Source: Tremella fuciformis
Taxonomy: Eukaryota; Basidiomycota; Tremellomycetes; Tremellales; Tremellaceae
Assembly: GCA_032768795.1 (NCBI GenBank)
Contig: CP136496.1
Span: forward strand, 620,001-684,000
DNA length: 64,000 nucleotides
Reading direction: 5' to 3'
Positions 23,086 to 33,749 of the stretch are shown here, one piece after another (within the stretch, counting starts at the first letter, position 1; each line of letters opens with the position of its first letter). Position numbers and translations under genes: made by a program. The notes beneath the pieces were generated by a model. The model was not told the DNA's origin and did no database searches. It saw only the letters and a list, made by a program, of their open reading frames with translations.

Positions 23086-26000
23086 TCATAGTGAATCGCT
23101 CGTATGCCTCCCGCCTATCCCAGCAAGTCCGCATTCCCACTTGCACTGATGGCAATGATGGTCTGCTCCGTCAGTTATGTTCCGCGCCAAAGCAATACGC
23201 CTCACCTCATCCTCGAGGTACTTGCTGACGGCGATACTGTCGCTCAAGCCCTTCCGTCTCCTCGTTTTGAGCATCAGATCTCTCGCCAAGCTCTGGCCAG
23301 TCGCAGGTTCGAGCGGGCGAAGCTGTATGCTCGTGTCGGTCGGATCACCCGGCACGACGCTCCAGTGATCAAAGCTCATCTGGCAGAAGGCCTGACCCAT
23401 GGTGGCCGTCCGCAAGTCCGTCTCGAATCCGTTGGCGTCAAGGACGGGTATGGCCGCTTTGACGGTATAGAGTGGGGAACCGGGTTTGGGGATGTCTCGT
23501 GTGACGTGTCCACGCCGACGAGAAAGGACGGTGTAGACAGCAGCGACGCAATCTGCTGGAGCCTGCACTTCGACATAGTACACAGGCTCGAGCAGTCGAG
23601 GGGTGGCAAGGAGGAAGGATGAGTAGCAGACTCGGCGAGACGTAGGAATGATTTGGCCGCCACCACGATAAATCGGTTCTTGCGCCAGAGAAGCGTCTAG
23701 TATACGGAACTTGACTCCTCGTATGGCTGGATCTTAGCGGCGCGTTCTTCCAGTCCAGCCAGACCGAGGTCTCGAATCTTCACTCACGCTCATCACATAG
23801 AGGGCCTTCCCGAGTACCCCATTGGAAGCCCTGCTTGACGCTCTCCTTGACGCTCGACAGTAACCGAGTGTCAACTTCCGACGGCAAAGTGTCGTTGATC
23901 AGCACATTCGGACCGTTCTCCTCCGGCCCGAAAGCCCAGATATTTCTCGAAGCCAACAAGTCCCACTGGTAATTGCTCTCGAAGAATTTCCCGCGCTCTT
24001 TGTTGGTCATGCGCATCGTCACCTTGCCAGACTCAATGTCAGTGGCAATTCCCGTCTCCAACGGTTCAGCGATCATGGTGATTTTGTTCCTGCCATAAGC
24101 TTGACAAAACATCGGCCATATCTACTCACTTCTTGTTCGGAGTGTCGGCATAGCACTTCAGAGCACTAGTCTCCACCACCGTCTCGCAGAATTTGGTCAC
24201 CGGGTCCGACACCTTGATCTCAATCTCAGAGAATATCCGCCGCAGGTCGTGGAGCACGCAGTCCAGGTAGAGCTCTCCTGTTCCCAAGATGATGTGCTCT
24301 CCCGACTCTTCGACCTTCGTCACCACCAAGGGATATGCTTTGTTGATCTTCCTCAAGCCGTCCAGCATCTTCGGTAACTCGGAAGGGGCGATGGGCTCCA
24401 CCGCCACTTTAAGCACGGACTGTGTCATGTGCTTTATTGGCCTGAAGATGTACAAGTCTTCATCGATGGATTTAGAGACAATGGTGGCGGTCTTCGAGAT
24501 CGAGGCATCGACACCAGAAAGAAGAACAAGGGAGCCTGCAGGAGCCGAATCGATATCCACGGTATATCTGACGCCTATTAGCCATTGAAGCTCACACTGC
24601 GCAATGACTGACCTGGACTCATCTAGCATGATACCCTCGACAATCGCGGACACCATGTCTTCTTCGTCCTCTAGCGAGTAGCCTTCTCCCAAGACCTTGA
24701 CAGCGTCTCCTCGCTTGATCGTACCGCTCATCACGCGACCAAATGCCCGGAATTCCTGCGCATCCGAAGTATGATACAACTTGGTGACTTGCACTATTGT
24801 CGGTCCTTTCGGATCACATCTGACCATCGCATCGGCAATATCGGTGCCCATTGGGCCCGTATATGTATGTCGCACCTTGTCCTCCGCCGCTTCGACAGGA
24901 GATGGGAGATGACGTGTGAGCATGTCGACCAAGCCCAATGATGGGCCAAAGAATGCCTCGAGCACGACTTTGAGCAGAGGCCGAACATCCATCTTGTAAA
25001 CGGATGGTTTGAGGGTGATCTGAAGTTCGGCGAGGGTCTCTTTAAGCGTCTCAGAGTCTTCGGACAAGACCTTTCAAGTTAGCCTGATCCAACACTGGCA
25101 CCCGCCCTTACCTGTGTGTAGAGCTTGTACAGCGGCTCCAGGATGAAGTGCACGAAAGATCGCTTGCTCTCGACATCCGCTGGTTTCCGCGTGAACTTTC
25201 TCCGCTCCTGGTCAAAGTAGATGTTTCCCCATAATCTTTGCGCAAACTCGTCGACTTCGAATGTCCCAAACGTGTCCTGATACATCGACGCAAATGTCCG
25301 CAAAGTGAAACACCACCCCGTCTGTGTCGAGGCAAAAGCCACATTCCCTCGTTCTGGCGAGAGTCGCAGAGAGTCGTCTGGATCGAGGGATCTGTATATC
25401 AACCACGCCTCGTAACATGATTGCTTGTACGAACGCGATGAACGAGTTGACCTCTTCGATGGTATGCTTGATCTTGAAGAATGCCTCGCTCGGCGGGAGT
25501 CTCAACTCCAGAATCAAGCGGTCCATCTTGTTGATCACCAGCACAATCTTGAGCTTCTCCTGAAGCGCGTGCCGTATGGCCAGCTCCGTGCCGTGCATCA
25601 CACCTTCGACCACATCGACCACCACGATCATGCCGTCCACCAGACGCGCCACTGAGGCAACCTCGTCGACGAAGTTGACATGCCCAGGCGTATCGATGAT
25701 GTTCACCAGCGAGGATTTCCCTCTAGAATCTTGCAAAACAAGCGTCATGGGTGCAGACCGAACCGATATCTCCCGTGCGCGCGCAAGAGTGTGTGTGTCT
25801 GTATATCGCGTCTAGGCATAAATATCGTGATGGGCTTGCGGCTGGATTGCAGACTCACCGGCCTGTCCACATCCCAGGTGAGCTGATGCGTCTCAAAGAC
25901 AAGCATGTCCATCAAGCTTGTCTTTCCATGATGGATATGGCCAGCCACCATCACGTTCCGCATCATGTCCGGGTAGTTCATGAGGTCTATCATGAAGCTG

Positions 26001-26590
26001 GTGCATCAGCCAGGCTTTGCGAGGGCAGAAAAGGCAGCTGACTTCCGGTCGAATCGCGTGGTTGGTAGACCCTTCTCCTGCACTGTGAAGCTCCGCACCT
26101 TTATAGGTGCTACTATCGGCTCGGCCAGAGTCTGAAGATCCTCTTCCTGCACCATGGCTTCCACATCCTCTCCGTACGTCTCGGCCGCTGTCGCATAGTA
26201 CTTCTTGTCTTCGTGCAGGACGACCTGGTTACCAGCAGTCCCTGCAGCCTCAGCCCCGACTCTTGATGCTTCATCCGCAGCAGCAAAGGTGACAGCTAAG
26301 AGCAGCACTGACCGTCCACACCGTGAAGCGTCATCTCCAACCCATGGTCTTCTGCGTCGTCCATATCCTCATCCTCTTCTTCCAGCCCTTCTAACGGCGC
26401 ATAGCTTGCAGCTTGTGCGGTCGAAGGTCCGGCTGCCGATGAGGCCGCCGCGCCAGACACCCCAATGTCCATGTCATCGTCCGAGACGTCCGACTCGAGG
26501 TCGCCGCCGATGTAATTACCGAATTCTAGGTGTCAGCTCTCAGCACTGAGTGCTGAAGTCGACCGCACCATCGTAATCTTCTGTGGACAT
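23086..26590 (-). CDS. SNU114: U5 snRNP GTPase SNU114 (EFTUD2/Cwf10)
   Basis: EF-2-like GTPase of the U5 snRNP that governs Prp8/Brr2 during spliceosome activation and disassembly. The start MSTEDYDG is followed after an intron by an acidic N-terminal region with [20 protein letters not shown]. The G1 loop is in [21 protein letters not shown]3 in [13 protein letters not shown]4 in [16 protein letters not shown]. These are EF-2 motifs in the Snu114 form rather than ribosomal EF-2, which lacks the acidic head and has a diphthamide loop. Later domains show [40 protein letters not shown] and RRRGHVTRD (EF-2 domain IV/V). Introns occur near 26527-26570, about 25990-26005, 25749-25860, 25395-25410 (region), 25070-25110, 24555-24612, 24090-24135 and 23712-23788. 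The C-terminus continues past the usual end (VSKYLEDEV) with about 30 extra residues. Confidence 0.95.
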
Positions 26591-26843
26591 GATGGGCACT
26601 GAGATCCTGTTCGGTCTCTCGCGCTGGTGTCAGGCGGATGGCGAGCTCAGTGTGGGATCGCGAGCTGAGCTGCCTTTTGAGAGATGTATTCAAGGTGTAC
26701 TTTGCTCAAGATGTCTGAACCACCGACAGGAAATATCAATTTATGTATTTTCTCCCGAAATGTCTGGTCGCCGGCACGGTACGGTGTAGTAGAGTGTCAA
26801 TCGACGTTGAGGCCCTCGACACGACCCAGACACTCGCGCAAGC
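26591..26843. promoter_or_regulatory. Divergent intergenic region, SNU114 / orphan
   Basis: A 253-bp gap between two divergent ATGs. No distinctive box was recognised beyond short AT-rich patches near 26735-26765. Confidence 0.4.
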
Positions 26844-27962
26844 ATGTTCAGTGCGCGCCTTGCCCTCGCCGGGCCGGCACGATTCTCCTTGAGAAGCCTC
26901 CACACCTCTCTACGCGCTCTCAACTCCGAAGCGGGATCGAGCGCAGCCTCCGACCTCGGCTTTCAGGTCAACGCCTCTCGCACTCGAGACCTGCCAACCA
27001 TAGACGCCGAGCCCTCGGCGTCCTCAGCGTCCACTTCGAAGCCCAAACGGTCGAGAGAAAGGTCAAAGAGAGGAAATGAGAAGCGTGCGCCGTCGAGCTA
27101 CATAGCGAGGCGAAGAACGATGGCCGAGGAGCTGAGAGGCCAAGGACTCGCGGAAGACATGATCAACGCGAAAATGGCAGAGGCGGGTCTGCCGTCTTGG
27201 CTTGATTTACCTCTGGAGCAGAAAGAAATCGAGTTGCGGGCAGCCGCGGCAGCTCTCTCGACTGCGCCACAGGCGCCTGCTCCCCAGCTCAGCAGACCTC
27301 CGAGAGACGCCAATACCGCTTCATCGACATCTGAGAGCGGACCGTCGACAGGCAATGCCACCGATGTGAATGCCGATGCCTCCTCGTCAGAAGAGCAGAG
27401 TGGACAAGGCGACTCTGGCTCTGTTGAGCCTAGCCGCCGAGCAAAGTCATCGATGGACGCGGTCGACCTCTCGTTCCTCGCCCCAGCTCAGCCCGAGGCT
27501 GCTATCGCAGAGAACAGGCGGGCCGTCAAGGCGAAGGAGAACGCCAGGAAACCTAAGACACCTAGGGAGAAGCGACCCCAGCGAGCGAGAGAGGTTCAAC
27601 ACGCCCCCGCTGCCGATCACAGTATGGCCGGTCTATTTGGTGCTCGCAGTCTCATCAGTCCTGCCGTCAGGGGCGCACGGGATCCGGACAGAAGTTACTG
27701 GGCTGCCGGCCTCGAGCCCGCTGCAGGTGTGTTGGCTCCGTTGCAAATGGCATACGCTGACAGGATAGCACGCAAAGCAGATATCTTGCGACTAGCTGGA
27801 TCCTACACGACTTTGCTCCCCACATCTCCTCTTGCTGCCAAGCCGGAGTCTGCCGCTGAGCAGGCCCGGCATTCGGCCGCCTGGACCTTGGCACTCAATC
27901 CGGATGTGTCGATGAGAGGCGCAAGGGCGGCAGACGGGATACTGGGGCAATACCTGAAGTAG
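26844..27962 (+). CDS. Orphan protein with mitochondrial-type N-terminus, intronless
   Basis: A single-exon 372-codon frame from ATG 26844 to TAG. The first ~30 residues (MFSARLALAGPARFSLRSLH) are rich in Arg, Leu, Ser and Ala without acidic residues, as in mitochondrial presequences (inference). A basic stretch KPKRSRERSKRGNEKRAP leads into a probable helical core, RRRTMAEELRGQGLAEDMIN and AGLPSWLDLPLEQKEIELRA. A Ser/Thr/Glu-rich disordered linker follows, then a second core around DPDRSYWAAGLEPAAGVLAP, and a C-terminus ending DGILGQYLK. I do not recognise a family; a basidiomycete mitoribosomal or mitochondrial-maintenance protein is one possibility. Being intronless is unusual for this window. 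Confidence 0.7.
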   Translation: MFSARLALAGPARFSLRSLHTSLRALNSEAGSSAASDLGFQVNASRTRDLPTIDAEPSASSASTSKPKRSRERSKRGNEKRAPSSYIARRRTMAEELRGQGLAEDMINAKMAEAGLPSWLDLPLEQKEIELRAAAAALSTAPQAPAPQLSRPPRDANTASSTSESGPSTGNATDVNADASSSEEQSGQGDSGSVEPSRRAKSSMDAVDLSFLAPAQPEAAIAENRRAVKAKENARKPKTPREKRPQRAREVQHAPAADHSMAGLFGARSLISPAVRGARDPDRSYWAAGLEPAAGVLAPLQMAYADRIARKADILRLAGSYTTLLPTSPLAAKPESAAEQARHSAAWTLALNPDVSMRGARAADGILGQYLK

Positions 27963-28067
27963 TCCATGCATGGCGTCCGTGTAGTCAATACAACATGCGT
28001 CACTCGTGAAGTTGCCTTAAAGGTGTGCGGTCGTGAGATCGTGAGATCGTTAGTCGTCCGGCGTGGC

Positions 28068-28826
28068 TCATTCGTCATTGCCCTCATCTCCCTCCTCGGC
28101 CTCCTCTTCCACCCCTTCCATGCCCTCACCTCCCTCTTCCCCCTCGCCCGCCGCGGTATAGGTCTCATTAGGCACCGGTGCGTCGAACGGATCGGCAGGA
28201 GCAGCCGGGGTAGCTTCTCTCTGCCGCGCATAGAGGTGTTGCAGGTGTACGCTGCGCGGCTGAGGCAGCTGGTGAGGCCGTAGCGCAGGTGAGGGAGGCG
28301 ACGGCGGGCGCTTCGCTCCCTTCCCATCAGTCCAACCTTTATTGTGACATGCAGACAACTCACGGCCATACCGGGAGGGATCTCCCGGCGATGTTGCTGC
28401 TCCCTCGCATGCTCCATGCCCATCTCCGTCCACCTTTCTCTCCCTAGGGCACCGTGACTCTCGCCCATGGCCTCCGTACTGGCCTTATCGCTCGCTTCGC
28501 GTATTGTACCCAGGAGATTCCCCACGTTGGTCCGGTTCACGGGCTTATTCTTCGACGGCGGGCGACCGAAAGGGTACGACGGGTGCAGGGCCGACGGGAG
28601 CGTCTCGTCGGCGTCTGGCCGTGGCGGCTCCAAGTATGCGGGGATGGCGAGCGTCTCGTCGAAGCCTGGCATGACGCCCCATCCTGTTTCGGCCGGTTCG
28701 TCGAATTCGAGCGCGAGCAGGTGTTGCGGGGTGAAGTGGATCGAGGTGAAGCGGGCGTCCTACTCTCAGCCCTGGGTCAGGACTCTACTGCACGCAGCTG
28801 AGCGCTTACGGTCATGCTCGTCGTCA
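28068..28826 (-). CDS. Unrecognised acidic-tailed protein
   Basis: Three exons join in frame: MTTSMT (from 28826), then DARFTSIHFTPQHLLALEFD, and, after an intron from GTGAGTTGTC to GATGGGAAG, a Pro-rich part (GAKRPPSPPSPALRPHQLPQ). The middle exon includes PSYPFGRPPSKNKPVNRTNV, NLLGTIREASDKASTEAMGE and WTEMGMEHAREQQHRREIPP, likely helical. The C-terminus is strongly acidic (EGEEGGEGMEGVEEEAEEGD). Length is about 215 residues. It has no signal peptide or membrane helix. The composition suggests a nuclear protein, but no function can be assigned. It is convergent with the orphan at 26844. Confidence 0.6.
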
Positions 28827-29209
28827 TCTTGCTGGCGAGGCTGGCAAGTGGATAGAACAGCAAAAGCAAAAGATTAGAGCTATCTCAGATGCTCATATCG
28901 GTCGAGGACGCGTCTGTGGCGGTCTTCTTCGTGGCGAGCAGACATGGAGTTGCGTCTGCTTGGGCGTGTACGAACTCTCATGTATTCGCGTGCTCCACAA
29001 AGAGGTCAGTGCCACTCTTGCATGGTTCATGATGCCGGCTACACGTAGTCTGTGTGCTGGGCAAAGTCCCTGTAAACCGAAGAGGCGTTGACACCATGAC
29101 CCGGTAGACGCCGTCTGGGGCCTTGGCATCTGACACCCAGCACAGAGGTGCAATACAATAGGAGACGTATGGCATGGCATCGTAAGGTAGTCCATCATAG
29201 AACAGACAA
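28827..29209. other. Intergenic region
   Basis: 383 bp between two minus-strand genes: the 3' end of NOP6 on the right and the promoter of the acidic-tailed gene on the left. No coding signal or repeat was recognised. Confidence 0.4.
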
Positions 29210-30281
29210 TCAAGCAACAGATACAGCATTGGCGCCAGTCGGAACGAACTTTCGCCGGCGATCAGGTCGCTCTCCTTGTGGTCGGCGGTTCACAGTCCCA
29301 TTGGAGCGGCTCTTCCAGCCAGGCAGCTGACTCTCCGTCTGAGGGGTCTGAGGCTGATCATCAGCGTCCAAACGAGCAGACTCTACCGCTGACTCACTTG
29401 TGTTCTCGCCTTTACCCTTCTACCGCCGCGCATCTTCACCTTCGACTCGCCGACCGAAGCGGGCACTGCAGCGTCGACCACAGGCACAGTTGCCGCCTCG
29501 TAGCCGTTCGTTGGGGCTTCGCCACCCTCCGCTTCTACCTGTTCCGCCTCCCGTTCTGCACGCTTCTGCCTCTGATCGCCCACGCGAGTGTTCCGCTCTT
29601 TGATCTTCTCCTTCCGTCCCTCGCTTTTCCCACCTCCGCCAGCTGTGAGCTCAACGTTGATGCGTCTGCCCTGCAGGATCGAGTGATGTAGCTTCAAGCA
29701 CGCCTGCAGCTCTGTCGAATTTTCTAACTCGAGGAATGCGATGCCACGCGATTTAGGAGGGCCCACATGACCGGGCTTCGGCTTCTCTGTGAGAAGGCGC
29801 ACAGCTGCTAACCGATCTGTGCTGTCAGCTAAGTCTTCCGTGCGCGTCGGGTAGCTGACCTATCGCCGGTTTGAAGTGTACCTGAACCTCCTGCCGCGTG
29901 GTCTTGAAGCCCAGATTCCCTTCACATCAGGTGGTCTCACATATGGTCTGACGCAAAAGACCCACCAACAAATAGGATAAATCGCTGCTTTACATCCTTC
30001 TTGCTCTTCTTCTTGGCGGCGGCAGCTTCTTCTTTGCCCTCCTCCTCATCCCATCCGTCCCCAGCCTTAGCCTTGCCCTTCCCTATGCCCTTGGTCGACT
30101 TGACCACAATCTCATCTCCGCCCTCTTCGCGTTTCCTCTTCCTCGAGCTTTCGGCAACTTGATCCGCCTCCTCATCCACTAAGGGATCTTGCTCGGGCAC
30201 ATCCTCAGATAGGGGCTTCTTTCCCTTTTGCTTTGCTCGGAATGCAGCTGCCTTTTGCTGCTTCTTGCTTAGCGACGACAT
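29210..30281 (-). CDS. NOP6: NOP6-like nucleolar RNA-binding protein
   Basis: Single-RRM nucleolar protein linked to 40S subunit biogenesis. The N-terminus MSSLSKKQQKAAAFRAKQKG is followed by acidic and Lys-rich text up to KKKSKKDVKQRFILFVG, where RNP2 (FILFVGNLGF) is split by an intron (GTGGGTCTTT to GATGTGAAG). RNP1 lies in SRGIAFLELENSTELQACLK. After the RRM comes a basic KSEGRKEKIKERNTR helix and a last exon ending RRRKFVPTGANAVSVA, the C-terminal block typical of Nop6. Four exons were inferred, with introns near 29933-29979, about 29815-29862 and about 29348-29398. The head-to-head neighbour is CCP1, 381 bp away. Confidence 0.88.
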
Positions 30282-30662
30282 GGCGGAGTCGAGATACAAT
30301 GGTCCACTGAAATTTTGGACAACTGGACAACGCTCGGATCTGCAAGTGACGCTGAGCGGAATCAATTCCGTCTTCCAGGTCACGTGCTAGGCACTCCGCC
30401 CAATGCTATCACCGCCGAGCGGCCGGTGAGTTGGACAACGGGGATGCTGTGATTGGTTGACCCCGCATTACAGCCCATCCACCTCTCTCATATAGTACTC
30501 AGCTTCACAAGTACGACTCGCTGTAGAACGGCAACCTAGTCTGTAACTTTGACTCAGACGCGTCCACTTCGCACAAGCCGTGAGTATCTCGCACAGCTTC
30601 GTCTTCAGCGGGACACAAAAGCCCGCGACGGAGAGAAGCAACGCTGACCAGCCAGCATCACC
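30282..30662. promoter_or_regulatory. Divergent intergenic region, NOP6 / CCP1
   Basis: A 381-bp gap between divergent start codons. It includes short pyrimidine-rich stretches upstream of CCP1 and a TATA-like atatagta at about 30490. Both promoters must lie here; specific factors cannot be named. Confidence 0.4.
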
Positions 30663-32127
30663 ATGTCTCTTCGCGTCGCACCCATGCTGCGACAGGCTGG
30701 CGCACGTCGCGCCGCCCAACCTTGCCTTCGCAACCCGGTCATCAGGAGGCGCTTCGCCACTGAGGGCGGTCCCGAGATCGTGAATCCCCTTGTACTTCCA
30801 TTGTGTACCTTGCTAATCAAGTCACAGAAGCCCCCACCTCCCCCTCGTTCATCTAGCGTCCCTATCTACCTCGCTGGTCTCGGTGTGGCCGCTGCTGCCA
30901 CTGCCTACTACTTCTATGGCACTTCGGGATCCGTCAAGGATACCGGCAAGGAGCTTGACAGCAAGATCCGCGGCACTGTCGCCGCAGTGGAGGGCAAGAC
31001 CGGCCTCAGGCGCGGTCAGGGAGACTACCAGAAGGTGTACGACCGCATTGCCGAGAAGCTCGAGCAGGAGGGCTACGATGGTGAGTCGGACACACGCTGC
31101 GGCGATACCTGACAGTGTTGACGATCAGACGGGTCCCTTGCTCCTGTCCTGATCCGTCTCGCCTGGCACTCGTCAGGTACCTACAACAAGGAGGACGGCA
31201 CCGGCGGTTCCAACTATGCGACCATGCGATTCAAGCCTGAAGCCGAGCACGGCGCCAACAACGGTTTGGTGAGTGGAGCTTCTTCTCTTGCCAGCCACTC
31301 GCATTCTCAGTAGCTTTATCTGGCTTGTGGACCAGAAGTCTCTCAGCCAAGCATCTCGCTGACTTACCAGAACGTCGCCCGCGACCACATGGAGCAGATC
31401 AAGAAAGAATTCCCTTGGATCTCTTACGGTGACCTGTGGACCCTGGGCGGTGTCTGTGCGGTCCAGGAATCTGGTGGTCCCAGCATCCCTTGGCGACCAG
31501 GAAGGATCGATGGTTTCGAGGCCAATGTCACCCCTGATGGCCGTCTTCCCGATGCCGCCCAGGCGCAGGACCACCTTCGCTTCATCTTCTACCGCATGGG
31601 CTTCGACGACCAGGAGATCGTGGCCCTCAGTGGCGCGCACGCTATGGGTCGGTGCCACACTGACCGATCTGGCTTTGACGGACCTTGGACGTTCTCCCCT
31701 GTCACGTTCAGCAACCAGTACTATGCCTTGCTTCTCGAGGAGCCGTGGCAATGGAGGAAGTGGTCAGTGCTGCTTGTGATGGGATCCGAGCTTGACTGAT
31801 TCGAGTAGGAAGGGCCCCGCGCAGTACGAAGACAAGAAAACGAAGACCTTGATGATGTTGCCGTGAGTGTTGGCTTTGCAGCCAAGGGTCGATCCTGATT
31901 GCAGTACCGACATGGCGCTCATCAAGGACAAGTCGTTCCGCAAGTTTGCCGAGAAGTACGCCAAGTCCGAGGAGGCCTTCTTCGAAGAGTAAGTCTGGCA
32001 GCATGGGAAGTTTTAGCGTATGTTGCTGATATGCAGCTTCTCCAAGGCTTTCTCCAAGCTCCTCGAGCTCGGTGTGCCGACTTCGCAATGGGCCGGTGAG
32101 CCGTGGGCAATGGGCACTGCCCAGTAA
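30663..32127 (+). CDS. CCP1: Cytochrome c peroxidase, mitochondrial
   Basis: Heme peroxidase of the mitochondrial intermembrane space that reduces H2O2 with electrons from cytochrome c. An arginine-rich presequence ([20 protein letters not shown]) and a sorting transmembrane stretch ([20 protein letters not shown]) match the bipartite Ccp1 leader. Distal active site: [17 protein letters not shown] with the catalytic Arg-Trp-His; proximal heme His in [18 protein letters not shown]; the GPWTFSP segment carries the redox-active tryptophan region. The C-terminal [20 protein letters not shown] is standard. Introns: near 30781-30828, 31080-31128, 31270-31371, 31762-31808, 31862-31903 and 31989-32036, the third being longer than usual (about 100 nt). 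It ends EPWAMGTAQ. Length about 375 residues, as expected. Confidence 0.95.
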
Positions 32128-32380
32128 GGTGCAAGACAGGAATTTTGGCTTCATGGTATAGCGCGGCGTAGAGCGTCGTAGACAAGCAGATCTGTAGACA
32201 ATACAGCAAGAGTGGATTACGATGAAGCGATATTAGCGTCTATCAGAGCGCAAAGATCGCTTTTCGGCCGTCAGAAACGTGGTGTTACGTAAATTGTGTC
32301 CGTCGCGTCGCAAACATGACGGTGCGGAAAAGCAAAATCAAAGTCAATCCTCTTCATCTCAGACGAACAAGGCAAACAAC

Positions 32381-33677
32381 ATGGCGACAAAGACAAGACG
32401 GCCCGTGGCGGTGGTCACTCCGCCCCCAAGAGCTCGAAACGGGTACAACAGCGCCGAGAAGCAGTCCTTGTTGGATAACTTTGACCTGGAAGGCGGGTGT
32501 CTTTCTCCTTGTACTCTCAGCGCATTGAAACACTACCATCTCTCTTGGAGACTTCTCTGGGTCTAGATGCTTGAGACAGCTCTATGTTCGCTGAAGACTC
32601 ATCGCTAATCTCAGTGGCCGACAAGACCCGCGCCTTCCGGTCCCAGCTTCAACACACACTAGCCGCGTTTCTCTTCCGGCAGGAGACGGAGATCTTCAAG
32701 ATCCCGCGCGAGCTCCGCAACATGACTCTGGGAGATCTGTCTACGAAATGGGCGGGCAGCTGGGCCGGTACGGTGCAACGTATAGCGCGGGAGAAGATTG
32801 AAGAGGCTGAGCGGGAACGAGAGAGGGAGGAGCGGGAGAAGGAGAAGGAGCGCGAGGGGCAGAAGCGGTGAGTGATCTTGTCTGGGAGTGATATTTGTGG
32901 GCTGAGGAGGCAGCAAAAGAGGCACTGTCGGTACACTGGACACGTCGCCAGATAGGAAAGTACGATGTGAGTAGTCAAAGACAATCACGAGGGGAGAAGC
33001 TGATTGCCAGCGAAAGCCGAGGACAAGCCGACAGGCAAGCGGAAAGGCGGGAGACCAAAGAAGGTCTCGTCGGTGTTGACACCGTCGTCGAGGCCCAACC
33101 AAGGGCCAAGCGTGAGAAATTTTACTGGAACCCCCTGTTGGGAAAGAAGACTGAGTACCAGTCTCTCCCTCAAGACCATGTCTTCAACCCCTCTCTCCCT
33201 CCGACTCCCAAACATCAGCCGGCACGGCCATTGCGGCGGCACGAGTCCATGGTCTCGCTCAACGGCTCACCGCTCGCCAATCCCCTCTCGCCCCGCTCGA
33301 CGCGAGACGAAGACGGCTCGGAGTTCGACCTGCCCGACCCGGAGGAGATGGAAAGACAGGCCCAAGCATCAAAGACGCCCTCGTCCAAATCGTCCAAATC
33401 CAGCAAACCAAAGAAGCGAGCACCAAGTCTAATGTTCCGCCAGTCAATGGCTGCTCAGCCGCCGCCGGACACGGACGAGGTCCGACTGGCCCATATACCC
33501 CTGAGCGACGGACGGACACTGAGCTTCAACCCGCTGCAGCTTACGCCTGGTCGGATCGACGATGAGATGGACGAAGGAGGTCTCGGCGACGATGAGAGAG
33601 CGCAGGTCAAGGTCAAAGTGCGGGAAGAGGTCGTACGCGCCCTGACCGAGAAGATGGAGCGGTGGAAGGTGCTGTAG
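32381..33677 (+). CDS. Borealin, chromosomal passenger complex subunit
   Basis: Borealin binds survivin and INCENP and targets Aurora kinase to centromeres. The N-terminal helix hairpin is visible: GYNSAEKQSLLDNFDLE then VADKTRAFRSQLQHTLAAFL and NMTLGDLSTKWAGSWAGTVQ. The highly charged EREREREEREKEKEREGQKR helix follows. Short exons carry an AT-hook-like TGKRKGGRPKKVSS. The C-terminal half contains ESMVSLNGSPLANPLSP and IPLSDGRTLSFNPLQL, which align with vertebrate borealin's NGSPL block and its C-terminal dimerisation domain. So this is a full-length borealin, not the short Nbl1 form of ascomycete yeasts. Intron 1 (about 32477-32614) gives the best join with a GC donor (GAAG before GCGGGT). 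The other introns use GTGAGT/GTGAGA. Confidence 0.85.
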
Positions 33678-33749
33678 AGCGGGGCATGTTGGATGCTTGA
33701 GGTTTTGCGGGGACATTGACGCGTGCTTGGCTCTTTCGGACACGATGCA

